DNA of 64,000 nt from Rattus norvegicus (Eukaryota; Chordata; Mammalia; Rodentia; Muridae). The notes beneath the pieces were generated by a model. It searched no databases and was not told where the DNA came from. It saw only the letters and a program-made list of their open reading frames with translations. The stretch spans positions 7,904,568 to 7,968,567 of the forward strand of contig NC_086040.1 of the NCBI RefSeq assembly GCF_036323735.1, given 5' to 3'. Position 1 is the stretch's first letter, and every line of letters starts with the position of its first letter. Below, in pieces: positions 22,571 to 35,630 of this stretch. A program made the translations under genes and the position numbers.

Positions 22571-23154
22571 TGTTGTGGTTTGCCCTGAAGTTTCTGTGTT
22601 TGATGCTAATTTTACTGCCCAAATGGTTAGCTGCATAGTCCTGTACTCAGAACTCAGGTTACTTCACCAGAACTACCTCCCCATTGAATTTGAAAAGTAT
22701 ATGTGAGTGGCAGGAACAGGATAGGAGGAAGTAATCATGGAAGGAGAAGGAAGAATGGGAGGGAGAGATGTTTGAAGAAAGAGGAGGAGACTAGAGGAAA
22801 AAAGAGAAAAAGAAAGATGACAGAGTGAGAAGCCATGGTAGGTGAATTTAAAATTCTGCTCTGTGTATTTACAGGTCGTTATTAATGTTCCTAAGGGATG
22901 GATGGTACCCGGCTTTGTATGTTTAAGTGGGCAATGATATCTAATTAACTGGATCAAAGATTATTGTGCTTTGTGTTTTTTATGTGAGGGTTTGAGTATA
23001 GGAGAGTGTGTGACGGCATGAAACACTGTGTAGCCGAGGAGTGGGAATATGTTTCTGCCAATATATCTAACAGAGAATTTCAGACATTTTGGTGCCAGAG
23101 TTAACAGTGTTAAACAAAATTTTACTCATTTATTTTTATATTTATACCAGAACA
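22571..23154. mobile_element. LTR-like insertion in unit 2
   Basis: This 584-bp stretch is absent from all other units. It starts TGTTGTGGTT and ends CCAGAACA, so the termini are TG and CA. The flanks GATTCA (22565-22570) and CATTCA (23155-23160) form a 5-6 bp target duplication with one mismatch. The L1 sequence continues across it without loss. I do not recognise the LTR family. Orientation is not certain. Confidence 0.7.
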
Positions 23155-23811
23155 CATTCACTTCTGTATATAATATGCTCTAGCTGTGTTTCTCTTGAAA
23201 TATCTATATCTGGTTCCTGGAAGAAAGCACTTCTTAGCTTCATCAATCTTATCTAGTTTTGGTGATATATGTGGGTGGCTTCTTCTGCTACTTGGGTAGG
23301 GGGAATTTTCACATGGATTCTGTGTAGTTAAGTCAAGAATGTAGAATCCATAAAGGACAATGCCAAATAGATTCCCTCCTGTTCTTACGAACCTATTGAA
23401 GTTGAGGTTTCACTGGACCTCAAGCCATTCCTCTCACAGTCCTTCCTCTTGTGTCTTATTATTCTTCAAGAAAGAATCATGGTAAAACATCCACAACCCT
23501 CAAGTCTAACCACGGGAAACAGTGAGGTAGATGATGCAAAACTGATATCAAATGTGACTAGGGAACCGAATTCTGTAGCCCATGTTGGCCTTTGTTTTAC
23601 TGATGTCTGGTAATTTTGGGATAAAATAAGGACTTGGGAGTTTATCATTTCAAGTAGGTACACAATATTTACACTGTTATACTCATTCTTTATCTGGGCC
23701 ACCTTTGTTGCAAAAATAATTGCAGAAAATGGAATTGGAAAACAATTTTTGAGTACACATTCAGCAATATTTATAAAGTCCCATTTTGATAAATGTACAA
23801 TAAGAAAATGA

Positions 23812-23903
23812 GGGTTGGGGATTTAGCTCAGTGTTAGAGTGCTTGCCTAGCACCTGCAAGGCCCTGGGTTCGGTCCCCAGCTCCGAAAAAAAAAGAAAAA
23901 AAA
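23812..23903 (+). repeat. ID SINE, full-length and young
   Basis: Starts GGGTTGGGGATTTAGCTCAG, has the B-box GGTTCGGTCCC and ends in CTCCG plus an A-rich tail. It is close to the rat ID consensus. Direct repeats ACAATAAGAAA flank it (23797-23807 and 23904-23914). Other array units show the uninterrupted site, so it inserted after the units separated. Confidence 0.93.
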
Positions 23904-24960
23904 ACAATAAGAAAGTTAAATACAATATTCATTCAATTGAAGGTCTGTAGGCAAAATACTGGCCTTTGGGAAATAGAGAAAACCTACAAAATTATACTGT
24001 ATTTCACAGATTGTACCTGGGAATAAAATTAATATCCAGAAGAATCTCCTCCATTCCATGTTACAAGATCTTTTCTACCCATTCCAAGCCTTGACTAACT
24101 TTCTCCATTCAGAGCATGTAACCACTAATAAAGAGAAGTCTCTAGCTTTAGAGAGATGGAGTACATAAAGGTTTCCATTGAATCTCCGGAGGCATACCAG
24201 GAAAGGGCACCCTCAAATCTGGTCAATTTAAGAAAAGTTGTTTATCAGGTAGGCCATGGCAGTTCTCAGTGACATCATTATTAGGCCCTGCCTGAAAAAT
24301 CTCTTGTAAACTGGAGAGCTTTGTCTTCTTCTTTGATGTCTCAAGTGTTGTCAAGTCTGCATCTGCCACTCAGGTACTCCTTTCATACCTCTAGGGTTTA
24401 GTAATTGGCATCTAAGACAGTGTAAACAGCCATTTGGGAGTTAGAACAATGAGGATGAAGAGATCAGAAATGGGGAGAAGAAAGCTGCCCTTCTGTCTTG
24501 CTCTAAAAAAAGGAAGAAATATGTGTGCTTGGGAAAGCCCAGTGATGCCTTGGTAGGGGTTGAGTGGTATTTCTGAACAGATAGCATTGATCTGAGCCTC
24601 CCAGATATGGGAATCAGGAGCTTGTGTCCTCTCAGAAGCTTCTGGACTTCTCTGTTCTTATGGTTCCTGGAATTCAGAGATTTTATATCGTTCATTTCTT
24701 TATTCCAAAAGCGAAGTGATGGAAAGGGCACTGTTGTTTTCCTGAGAGCACATGGCCTTTATTGTTTTGACAAGAAGAAAAATGACCTAAGGAAGAAAGG
24801 AAGTAAAGTATTGTGTCCCTTGCTCAGAGTAAACTCCTCCATGATTTATATATATTTTGTGCAGTTTGTGTTTGACACTGATATCTGGGAGAGAGAAGTG
24901 CTTCTAGTTGATACTTCATCTCACTCTTTCACTATTATATCATTTATTTCTCATAGTTTT

Positions 24961-27900
24961 TATTTGTTACAAATTTTATTTGTTTTTTAAACAAATACAT
25001 TTCTATATTTCCTTTTAAAATATTATTTCCTTTAAGAGTTTCCTCCCATAAGATCCCTAACGGGACTCCCTCCACTTCTTCTATAAACCACCTTACTCTC
25101 CCTTCACATTTCCTTTAACTGCAAGTCAAACCAAGGGAGGACCAAGGCCTTCTACTTCCACTGGTGCCCAACAAGGTCATCCTCTGCTACATATGCAGTT
25201 GGTTGCATAGGTCTGTCAAAGTACAGTCTTTCAATATTGGTTTAGTACCAGAAAGCTCTGGTTCATTGGCATTGTTGTTCTTATGGGGTTGAAAGCTCCT
25301 TCAGCTCTTTTTATCCTTTCTCAGAATCTACCTACAAGAGGTCGATTTCAAGTCACTGCTTTGCCACTAGCATTCAGTCATTTATTATACATGCTCTAGC
25401 TGTGTCTCTCAGGACATATCTATATCTGTTACCTGGCAGAATGCACTTCTTAGATTCATCAGTCTTATTTAGTTTCGGTAGCATATATATATATATATTC
25501 ACACACACTTTTGTCGATACACTTTTGGTGACTCCTACAACTATTTGGTTAGGTGGTTAGGTGGAATGTTAACATGGATTCTGTGCAACTAGGTCAAGAA
25601 TTTAGAATTTACAAATGAAAATGTCAAATAGAATCCCTCCTGTACTTATGAAGGTATTGAAGTTGACGTTTCACTGTTCCTCAATCCTTTTTCTCCCTGC
25701 TATTCTCGTGTTACTTATATTTGGCCTTAAGAAAGAATCATGGTAACATATCTAAAATCTTCAAGTCTGGCTGTGGGAACACAGGAAGGTAAATAGTGAA
25801 GTACAGATATCAAATGTGACTAGAGAACCGAAATGTATAGTCTATTTGGTCATTTTCTTTATTGATGTCTGGTAATCTTTGGTTAAAATAAGGATTGGGG
25901 AGTTTATCATTTGAAGTAGATACACAGTATTTACACTGTTTTACTCAATCTATAGCTGGGCCCACTTCATTTCCAAAACCATTGCAGGAAATGGAATAGG
26001 AAAACAGAATTTTTGAGTACACATTCAGCAATATTTTTTTTTTTCTGTTTAAAATTATTTTTATTTTCACTTTTCCTTCTTTATCCCCTCCCTATAAACC
26101 CTTCCACATCCTCCACCCTCTCACTTCCCCTAAAATAAATTGGATATATTTTATTTACATTTTAAATGTGATTTGCTTTCCTGATTTCCCAGACATAAGC
26201 CCCCTTCTTCTAAAAGGGTGTTTCCCTCCCTATCCACTCCCCTGTACCACCCCCCCCAACATTCCCATACACTGTAGCTCCAGCCTTGACAGGATAAAGG
26301 GCTTCTCCTTCCATTGGTGCCCAACAAGGCCATACTCTGCTACATATGCAGATACATATACATATGACTGGGTCAATCTTTGGGTAGTGAATTAGTACCG
26401 GGAAGCTCTGGTTGGTTGCCATTGCTGTTCTTATGGGGTTGCAAGTCCCTTCAACTCTTTCAATCATTTACCTAATTACCCACTGGAGATCCCGATTTCA
26501 GGTCAATGGTTTGCTGCTAGCATTTGCCTCTGTATTTGACACGCTCTGGCTGTGCCTCTCAGGAGACATCTATATCCGGTTCCTGTCAGCTTGCACTTCT
26601 TACCTTCATCAATCTTATCTAGTTTTGGTGGCTGGGATATATATGGACTGTATTCCCATGTGGGGCAAGCTCTGAGTGGCTGTTCCTTCAGTCTCTGCTC
26701 AAAACTTTGTCTCCATATCTGCTCCTATGAATATTTTTGTTCCCCCTTTTAAGGAGGGAAGCATCCACACTTTGGTTGTCCTTCTTGAGTTTTCATATGG
26801 TCTTGGATTGTAACTTGGGTAATTCGAGCTTTTGGATTAATATCCACTTATCAATGAATGCATACCATGTGTGTTTTTCTGTGATTGGGTTACCTCACTC
26901 AGGATGATATTTTCTAGTCCCATCCATTTGTCTATGAATTTCATGAAGTCATTGTTTTTGACAGCTCAGTAGTACTCCATTGTATAGATGTACTACATTT
27001 TCTGAAGCCATTCCTCTCTTGAAGGGCATCTGGGTTCTTTCCAGCTTCTGGCTATTATAAACAAGGCTGCTATGAACATAATGGAACATGTGTCTTTGTT
27101 ATATGTTGGAGCATCTTGTGGGTATATTCCCAGGAGAGGTATAGCTGGGTCCTCAGGTAGTGCAAAGTCCAGTTTTCTGAGGAACTTCCAGACTGATTTC
27201 CCAGATTGCTTGTACCAGTTTGCAATCCCACTAACAATGGAGGACTGTTCCTCTTTCTCCATATCCTCACCAGCATCTGTTGTCACCTGAGTACTTGATC
27301 TTAGCCATTCTGACTGGTGTGAGATAGAATCTCAGGATTGTTTTGATTTGCATTTTCCTGATGACTAAGGACCTTGAGCATTTCTTAGGTACTTCTCAGC
27401 TGTTCGTTATTCATCATCTGAGAATTCTGTCTTTAGCTCTGTACGCCATTTTTTTTTATTAACTTGAGTATTTCTTTTTTTTTTTTATTTTCTTATCTTT
27501 ATTCTTTTTTTTTTTTATTAATTTTTTTTTTTATTAACTTGAGTATTTCTTATATACATTTCGAGTGTTATTCCCTTTCCCGGTTTCCGGGCAAACATCC
27601 CCCTCCCCCCTCCCCTTCCTTATGGGTCAGCAATATTTTTAAAGTACCCTATCACAGAATGTGTAAAAAGAAAGTAAAATACAATATTTTTTCACCTGAA
27701 GGTCTGTAGGGAATAGAATTGCCTTTACAAACAGAGAAAATCTAGAAAAGTAAACTGTATATCACAGGAATGGACATGGGAATAAAAATATTGTCCAGAA
27801 GAATCTCCTCTACTTCAAATTCCTAGATCATTTCTACCCATGCCAGGACCCTGACTAACTTTCTTCATTTAGAGCATGTAACCACTATTGAAACAAAGAG

Positions 27901-28790
27901 AAGACTCTAGCTTTAGAGAGATGAAATACATAGAGGTTTCACTTGTGTGACAGGAGACTCTCCTGGAAAGGCACTCTCGAACATGTCAATGCAAGGAAAG
28001 CTGTTTAGAGGAAGGCCATGGGAGGTCTCAGTTACATCATCATTCATCCCTCCCTGAATAATCTCTTGTATCCTGGAGAGCCCTAGCTTATCTGTTATGT
28101 TACAAGTGTTGTCGTGTTCTCAAACGCCGCTTGGATATTCCTTCAGTACCTATATTGTTTACTAATTGACCTCTAGTTTAGAGGAAACATCAATTTGGCA
28201 GTGAGAACAAAGAGGATGAATAACTCAGAGATGGGGAGAACGAAGATGGCCTTCTGTCTTGGTATAAAAAAAGAAGAAATATGTCGACCCTGGGAAATCT
28301 CACTGAGTCCTTGGTAGGATTTGAGTAGGTATGTTGAAGAGATAGAATTGATCTGATACTTCCACACATGAGACCCGGAACTGGAGCCTGTAAGAAGCAT
28401 CTGGACCTCACTGCTCTAGTGGTTCCTGTAAGGCAGAGAGTTTATATAATTAATATCTTCATTCCAAAAACCAGGTGTAGGGAAGGGCACTGTTCTTTTC
28501 CTTAGAGCTCATGGCTTTTATTTTTTTTTTTTTTTTTTTGCTCAGAATAGAAATGTCCTAAGGAAGAAGTGAAAGACAAGTATTGTGTCCTCAGCTCAGA
28601 GTAAACTCCTCGATTATTTGGATACCTATAGTGCAGTTTGTGTCTGATACTGGTATTTGGGATGGAGACGTGTTTCTACTTCATCATATCAGTCTTTCCA
28701 CTAGTATTACTCTGACTCCCATTGCCTGATAGTGACCTTTTAGATTTCTCAGTCAATATGTGTGATTAGCAGGCAGTTTTCTTATTTTTA
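24961..28790. repeat. Array unit 3
   Basis: Inverted L1 3'-UTR at 24961-25480, a short TA tract, and a body at 25510-26038 that resumes at 27628-28790 after a nested L1. Motifs in the module are TTACATCATCA near 28033 and TATAAAA near 28263. Confidence 0.85.
26039..27627 (-). mobile_element. 5'-truncated L1, inverted, with target duplication
   Basis: Flanked by a perfect 13-bp repeat CAGCAATATTTTT (26026-26038 and 27628-27640). The empty site is seen in unit 2 at 23762. In minus-strand order it holds a ~100-bp 3'-end piece of another L1 copy (27627 to about 27524), a T-rich joint, the C-terminal part of ORF2 (about 27455 to 26755) and the 3'-UTR with tail at 26039. ORF2 is open for 97 codons on the minus strand (27286-26993). 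Two copies of ATTAACTTGAGTATTTCT (about 27458 and 27534) lie around the joint. Confidence 0.88.
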
Positions 28791-31300
28791 ACTTATTTTT
28801 TTATTTTTTAGCAATTTATTTTTCTTTTTTAATTTGATGTTTCCATATTTACATTTCAAATATTTTTGCCTTTCACAGTTTCCTGTCCATAAGATCCCTA
28901 ACCGATCCCTCTACCCTCCTTGTATAATCCACCTTACTGCCCTTTGACATTCCCTTAAATTGGTAATAAAACCTAGTTTAGACCAAGGGCATCTCCTTCC
29001 ATTGGTGCCTAACAAGTCCATTTGCTGCTACTATGCAGTTGGATCCTTAGGTCTATCCATGTACAATCTTTGAATATTCGTATAGTAACAGAAAACTGTT
29101 GCATTGGCATTATTTTTCTCATCAGATTGAAAGCTCCTTTAGCTCTTGTACTCCTTTCTCAAAATCTACCAACATGAGATCTGTTTTCAGTACACTGGTT
29201 TCCACTACCATTCATTTCTCTATTTAACACACCTGAGCTGTGTTTCCCAGGAAAGATCTATATCTGTTTCTCCTAATCATGCAATTCTAAGCTGCATCAA
29301 ACTTATCTAGTTTTGGTGGCTGAATATATCTATATATCTATATCTATATCTATATCTATATCTATATCTATATCTATATCTATATCTACATCTACATCTA
29401 CATCTACATCTACATCTACATCTACATCTACATCTACATCTACATCTACATCTACATCTACATCTATATCTACAACTCTATCTCTATCTCTATCTCTATC
29501 TCTATCTATATCTATCTATATCTAATTATATCTATCTATATCTATCTATATCTATATCTATATCTATATCTATATCTATATCTATATCTATATCTATATC
29601 TATATCTATATCTATATCTATATCTATATCTATATCTATATCTATATCTATACCTATATCACAAAGCTATGAGGTTAGATGGATATTTAACATGGATTTT
29701 GGGAAACAAGTTCAATAATGTAGACTCCACAAATGAGAGTGCCAAATAGACTCTCTACTGTTCTTATGAAACTAATGATGTTGAGGTTTCACTGGACCTC
29801 AAGCCATTCCTCATCCTGCACATCCTCCTGAATCTTATGTTTGGCCTGAAGAAAGAATCATGGTAAAACATCCAACTCCTTCAAGTCTCTTCCTGGGAAT
29901 ACCAGAACGTGGATATTAGAGAACTGATTTCTAATGGGACTACAGAAAAACATTCTATAGTCCATGCTGTCCTTTACTTTAATGATGTCTTGTAATTTTT
30001 GGATAACATAAGAATATGTGTGTTTTTGAGGAGGTACACAATATTTGCATTTTTATTTTCACTCTATAGCTGTATCCCTATGTTGCCAAGATCATTGCAA
30101 AACATTGAATTGGAAAACAGAATTTATGAGTACACATTCAGGAATGTATATAATGTCCCTTCTCAAGCAATGTAGAAAAAAATCTAATACAAAATTATTC
30201 AATTGAAGGTCTGTAAGGGAAATACTTGCCTTTGAGAAACAGAGAAAACCTAGGAAATTGAAGTGTATGGCACAGGAATGGACCTGGGAATAAAATTATT
30301 ATCCAAAAGAATCTCCTCTACTCCATATTCCCAGACCTTTTCTACCCATGCCAATCCCTTGAATAACTTTCTACATTCAGGACATGTAACCACTAATGAA
30401 ACAAAGAGAAGTACTTCATGTTAGAGAGATGTAGTACATAAAGGTTTTCACTGTGTCACAGGAGACACTCCTGGAAAGGACACCTCCAAATTTGGTCAAT
30501 GTAAGGAAAGCTATTTCCAAGGTTGGCCATGGCGGTTCTCAGTGCCATCATCATTAGGCCCTGCCTTAAAAATTCTTGTATCCTGGAGAGCCCTAGGTTC
30601 TTCTGTGATGTTACTAGTGTTGTCCTGACAGTGATTGCCTCTCAGATATTCCTTCAATACCTTTAGGGTTTATTAATTGGCCTTTAATTCAGAGTAAACA
30701 GCCATGTGGGGGGAGAGAAGTAAGAGGGTAAAGAGAACAGAGGTGGGGAGAAGGAAGCCGGCCTTCTGTATTTGTATAAAAAAGGAAGATATACTTTGTT
30801 GATTGGAAAGCTCAATGACTCCTGGTTAGGGGTTGACTGAGTTTAGTGAAGAGATAGCCTTTATCTGAACCTTCAATGTATAGGAATCAGGAGCTGAGAG
30901 TCTCCCAGAAGCATCTGGACATTCCTGATTGTTATAGTTCCTGGAAGTCAGAGAGTTTATATCATTAATTTCGTTATTCCAAAAGTCAGGTGTTGGAAAG
31001 GGCCCAGTTGTTTTCCTGAGAGCTCATGGCTTTTATTCTTTTTCCCAGAAGAGAAAGGTGCTAAGGAAGAAGGGAAAGAGAAGTACTCTATCCTCAGCTC
31101 AGTGTAACCTCCTCCATGATTTGGATTCCTATAGTGCAGTTTGTGTCTGAGACTGATATCTGGGAAAGAGAAGTGCTTCAAATTTGGACTTCATCATCTC
31201 AGTCTTTTCACCAGTATTATTCTGACTACAATTCCCTGACAGGGACTCTTTAGATTTCTGAGTCAACAGATTTGGTTAGCTGCCTGGTTAGCTGCCAATT
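28791..31300. repeat. Array unit 4
   Basis: Inverted L1 3'-UTR at 28791-29318, a long hexanucleotide microsatellite to 29664, and a body to 31300. The second octamer is degraded (TGATGTTA near 30606), while TATAAAA is present near 30774. Confidence 0.85.
29323..29664. repeat. Hexanucleotide microsatellite (ATCTAT/ATCTAC/ATCTCT)
   Basis: About 340 bp in blocks: ATCTAT, then about twelve ATCTAC, then ATCTCT, then a long pure ATCTAT run. It sits exactly between the L1 piece and the body, where other units have TA tracts. A reduced version with four ATCTAC lies in unit 6. Confidence 0.95.
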
Positions 31301-33035
31301 TCCTTTTTTTTATTTCCTTTTTTTGCAAATATTAAGCTTTTTAAAATTGGATATTTCTATAATTACATTTCACATGTTATTTCCTTTCCCAGTCTCCTGT
31401 ACATAAGACTCCTAACCGGTCCCCTTACCCTTCTTCTATAACCCCCCTTACTGTGCCTGGACATTCCCTTGAAATAGCTATAAACCTAGGGAGAACCAAG
31501 GGCTTCTCCTTCCATTGATGTCCAACATTCCCATTCTCTGCCACTTATTCAGTTGGAGCCATAGGTCTGTCTATACAGAGACTTTGAATATTGTTTTAGT
31601 ACCAGAAATCTCTGGTTAGTTGAAATTGTTGTTTGTATGGGGTTGAAAGCCCATTCACTGGTCCTCAACCATTCTTCTCTCTGCCCGTCCTCTGATATCT
31701 TATGGTTGGCCTTCAGAGAGAATCATGGTAAAACATCCGACCCTCAAGTCTAACAATGGGAACACAGGAAGGTAGATAGTGTAGTACAGATATCAAATAG
31801 GACTAGAGAACTGAAGTCTCTATAGTCATTCTATAGTCATTTTGTCCTTTGCTTTGTTGAAAATGGAAATGGAAAGAGAAATTTTGAGTACACATACAGG
31901 AATATTAATAAAGACTCTTATCAAGGAAAGAGAGAATGAGGAAGTGAAATACAACATTCATTCAATTTAGGTCTGTAGTCAAAATACTGGCCTTTGGGAA
32001 ATAGAGAAAACCTGGGATATTGAACTGATTGTCACAGGAATGGACTTGGGAATAAAATATTATCTAGAGGAATCTCCTCCACTCCTTGTTCCTAAATATT
32101 CTAGCCATGCTAAGCCCCTGACTAACTTTGTCCATTCAGATCAAGTAACCCCTAATGAAGCAAAGAGAATTCTCTAGATTTAGAGATACATAATATGTAA
32201 GGGTTTCCCCTGTGTCACAGGAGACACTTCTGGAAAGGGCCCTCCAAATCTGGTCAATGTAAGGAAAGCTGTTTAGCAGGTAGGCCATGGTGGTTCTCAG
32301 TGACATCATCATTAGGCCCTGTCTGAAAAATCTATTGTATCCTGGAGAGCCCTAGCTTCTCTTGTCATGTCACAAGTGTTGCCATGTCTGCAAATGCCTC
32401 TAGGATATTCCTTATTATAGGGTTTAATAATTGGCCTCTAGTTTAGAGGAAACATCAATTTGGGAGTGAGAACAAAGAATATGAAAACCTCAGAGATGGG
32501 AAGTACGAAGATGGTCTTCTGTCTTGGTATTAAAAAAATAAAGAAATATGTCGAACCTGGGAAATCTCACTGCGTCCTAGGTAAGAGTTGAGTAGGAAAA
32601 TTGAAGAGATAGAATTGATCAGAGCCTTCCACACATGGGATCAGGAGCTTGGAGCCTGTCAGCTGCATCTGGATTTCCCTGCTTTTTGTGGTTCCTGTAA
32701 GTCAGAGAATTTACATCATTAATACCTTTATCCCAAAATCCAGGTGTTGGGAAGGGCACTATTCCTGTCCTTAGAGCTCATGGCTTTTTTTTTTTTTACC
32801 CAGAAGGAAAAGGTCCTAAGAATAAGTGAAAGACAAGTATTGTGTCCTCAGCTCAGAGTAAAATCCTCAATTAATTGGATACCTATATTGCATTTTGTGT
32901 CTGATACTGGTATTTGGGAGAGATACGTGTTTCTATTTCATCATATCAGTCTTTCCACTAGTATTACTCTGACTCCCATTGCCTGCTGGTGACCCTTTAC
33001 ATTTCTCACTCAATATGTGTGATTAGCTGGCAGTT
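31301..33035. repeat. Array unit 5
   Basis: Inverted L1 3'-UTR at 31301-31650 ends early, joined directly to the body at a CACTGGTCCTCA phrase, so about 300 bp around the usual junction are deleted. The body shares the ~130-bp deletion of unit 1 (here near 31857). The TATA box reads GGTATTAAAA. Confidence 0.85.
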
Positions 33036-33689
33036 TTTTATCTTTAACATTTATTTTTTTTTCATTTTTAGCATTTTTTTTCCTTTATTAATTTGATTTT
33101 TCCATATTTACATTTCAAATATTTTTATTTTTCCCAGTTTCCTCCCCTTAAGATTCCTAACCAGTTCACTTACCTTTCTTGTATAATCCCCCTTACTGCC
33201 CTGTGAAATTCCCTTGAATTGGTACTAAAACCTAGTTTAGGCCAAGGGCATCTCCTTCCATTGGTGCTCAAAAGGCCATTCTCTGTCCATATGCAGTTGG
33301 ATCCATGGGTCTATCCATGTATAATTTTTGAATATTTGTATAGTACCAGGAAACTCTGGTTCATTTGCATTGTTTTTCTGATCGGATTGAAAGTTCCTTC
33401 AGCTCTTGTCACACTTTATCAAAATCTACCAACAAGAGACCTGTTTTCAGTTCACTGGTTTTCCATTACCATTAACTTCTCTATTTGACATGCTCTAGCT
33501 GTGTCGCTCAGGAAAGACCTATATCCGTTTCTTCTAATCATTCAATTCTAAGCTTCATCAATCTTACCTACTTTTGGTGGCTGATATATCTATATCTATA
33601 TCTATATCTATATCTATATCTATCTATATCTATATCTATATCTATATCTATATCTATATCTATATCATCTACATCTACATCTACATCTA

Positions 33690-33748
<59 letters not shown>

Positions 33749-33836
33749 ACCTACCTGCCTCTTGGATATTCCTTCATTGTCTATAGACATTATCTATAAC
33801 TATATCAAATATATACATATATAATATATATATCTT

Positions 33837-33890
<54 letters not shown>

Positions 33891-34985
33891 CTAGAGCTAA
33901 GAGTTTAGATAGAATTGAAGGTCTATAGGGAAAATATGTGCCTTTGAGAAACAGAAAAAACCTAGGAAATTGAACGATATGTCACAGGAATAAACCTGGG
34001 AATAAAATATTATCTAGAAGAAGCTCCTCCATTCTATGTTCCTAAATCTTTTCTAGCCATGCTAAGCCCCTGCCTAACTTTGTCCATTCAGAGCATGTAA
34101 CCACTGATGAAGCAAAGAGAAGTCTCTAGCTTTAGAGAGATATAGTAAATGAAGGTTTCCACTGTGTACCAGGAGTCACTCCTTGAAAGGGCACCCTTGA
34201 ATCTGTTTCTCCTAAGGAAATCTGTTCAGCAGGTAGGCCATGGCAGTTCTCAGTGACATCAGCATTAGGCCCACCCTGAAAAATCTCTTGTATCCTGAAT
34301 AGCTCTTTCTTTTTCTATGATATCACATGTGTTGTTGTGACAACAACTGCCTCTCAGATATTTTTTTCCTTTCCTCTAGGATTTGAATATTTGCATATTG
34401 GCCTCTAATTCAGAGTAAACAACCCTATTGGAGGGAGAACAAAGAGGATGAAGAGATCAGAGATCTGGAGAAGGAACCTGGCCACCTGTCTTGGTATAAA
34501 AGAAGACACATGTGGTCCATGGGAAAGCTCAGTGAGTCCTGTGTAGGCTTTGAATGGAATCCACAAATGGGAATAAGGAGATTGGAGCCTCTCAGAAGCA
34601 TCTGGACTTCCCTGCTTCTTATGGTTCCTGGAAATCAAAGAGTTTTTATCATTACTTTCTTTATTCCAAAAGACAGGTTTTCATCTGGCACATTTGCTTT
34701 CCTGAGAGCTCATGGCTTTTACTCTTTTAGTCCAGAAGAAAAACCTTTTAAGGAAGAAGAGAAAGACAAGTATTGTGTCCTCACCTCAGAGTAAACTCCT
34801 CCATGATTTGGATTCCTATAGTGCAGTTATCTTATACACTGATATTTGATATCTGGGAGAGAGAAGTGCTTCTAGTTGAGACTTCATCATCTCAATCTTT
34901 CAAACAATATTACTCTGACTACCGTTCCCTGACAGTGATTCTTTAGATTTCTGAGTCCATAGGTGTGATTAGCTGAAAGTTGTCT
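33036..34985. repeat. Array unit 6
   Basis: Inverted L1 3'-UTR at 33036-33580, a compound microsatellite to 33887 and a body that starts late, so about 0.5 kb of the body is missing. TGACATCA lies near 34254 and TATAAAA near 34493. Confidence 0.85.
33582..33887. repeat. Compound microsatellite (ATCTAT, ATCTAC, TA, GT)
   Basis: ATCTAT repeats, four ATCTAC, about 27 TA, a 100-bp unique spacer, further TA and about 20 GT. Confidence 0.93.
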
Positions 34986-35630
34986 TTGATTTTCTTTCTT
35001 TCATTTTTTTTTTTATTTTTAACAAAATTTATTGCTTTTTTAATTGGATATTTCTATATTTACATTTCAAATGTTATTTCCTTTCCCACTTTTCTGTCCA
35101 TAAGATCCCAAACTGGTCCCCCTCCCCTTCTTCTGTAATCCCTCTTACTGTGCATTCACATTCCCTTTAACTGGGAATCAAACCTAGGGAGGACCATGGG
35201 CTTCTCTTTCCATTGGTGACCAACAAGTCCATCCTCAACTACATATGTATTTGAAGCCATAGGTCTGTCCACAAACAGTCTTTGACTATTGTTTTAGTAC
35301 GAGAAAGCTCTGGTTCATTGATATTGTTGTTCTTATGTGGTTGAATTCACCATCAGCTGTTGCAATCATTTCTCAAAATCTACCAACATAAGGTCCATTT
35401 TCAGTTCACTGGTTTGCCACTAGCATTCACTTCTGTATTTGACATGCTCTAGCTTTGTGTGCCAGCAAAAATCTATATCTGTTTTCTGGCAGCATGCACT
35501 ACTTCTTAGCTTCATCAATCTTACCTTGTTTTGTGGTGCATATCTATTCTCTTGTACTGCTCTGACTATCATTCCCTGACTATGATCCTTTAGATTTCTG
35601 AGTCAATAGATATGATTAGCTGGCAGGTTC

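Larger units (their letters stand above)
22140..24960. repeat. Array unit 2
   Basis: Inverted L1 3'-UTR at 22140-22570, split by an LTR and resumed at 23155-23265, then the body to 24960. It holds an ID insertion at 23812. Its promoter-like module is eroded: the second octamer reads TGATGTCT and the TATA region CTCTAAAA. Confidence 0.85.

Noticed and set aside
23812..23903. Apparent tRNA gene by A- and B-box content
   Set aside because: It is an ID SINE with A-tail and target duplication. No complete tRNA cloverleaf was recognised.
24607..24990. 127-codon plus-strand frame in unit 2
   Set aside because: Related frames in other units are broken at different points, and the end runs into the poly-T of the L1 tail. 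I give it less weight than the minus-strand frame, but neither is established.
29323..29664. Regular repeats that could suggest a CRISPR-like array
   Set aside because: The repeat is a pure hexanucleotide without spacers, in a mammalian genome.
33485..33799. 104-codon and 70-codon plus-strand frames
   Set aside because: They are translations of ATCTAT and TA microsatellites (Ile-Ser and Ile-Tyr strings).
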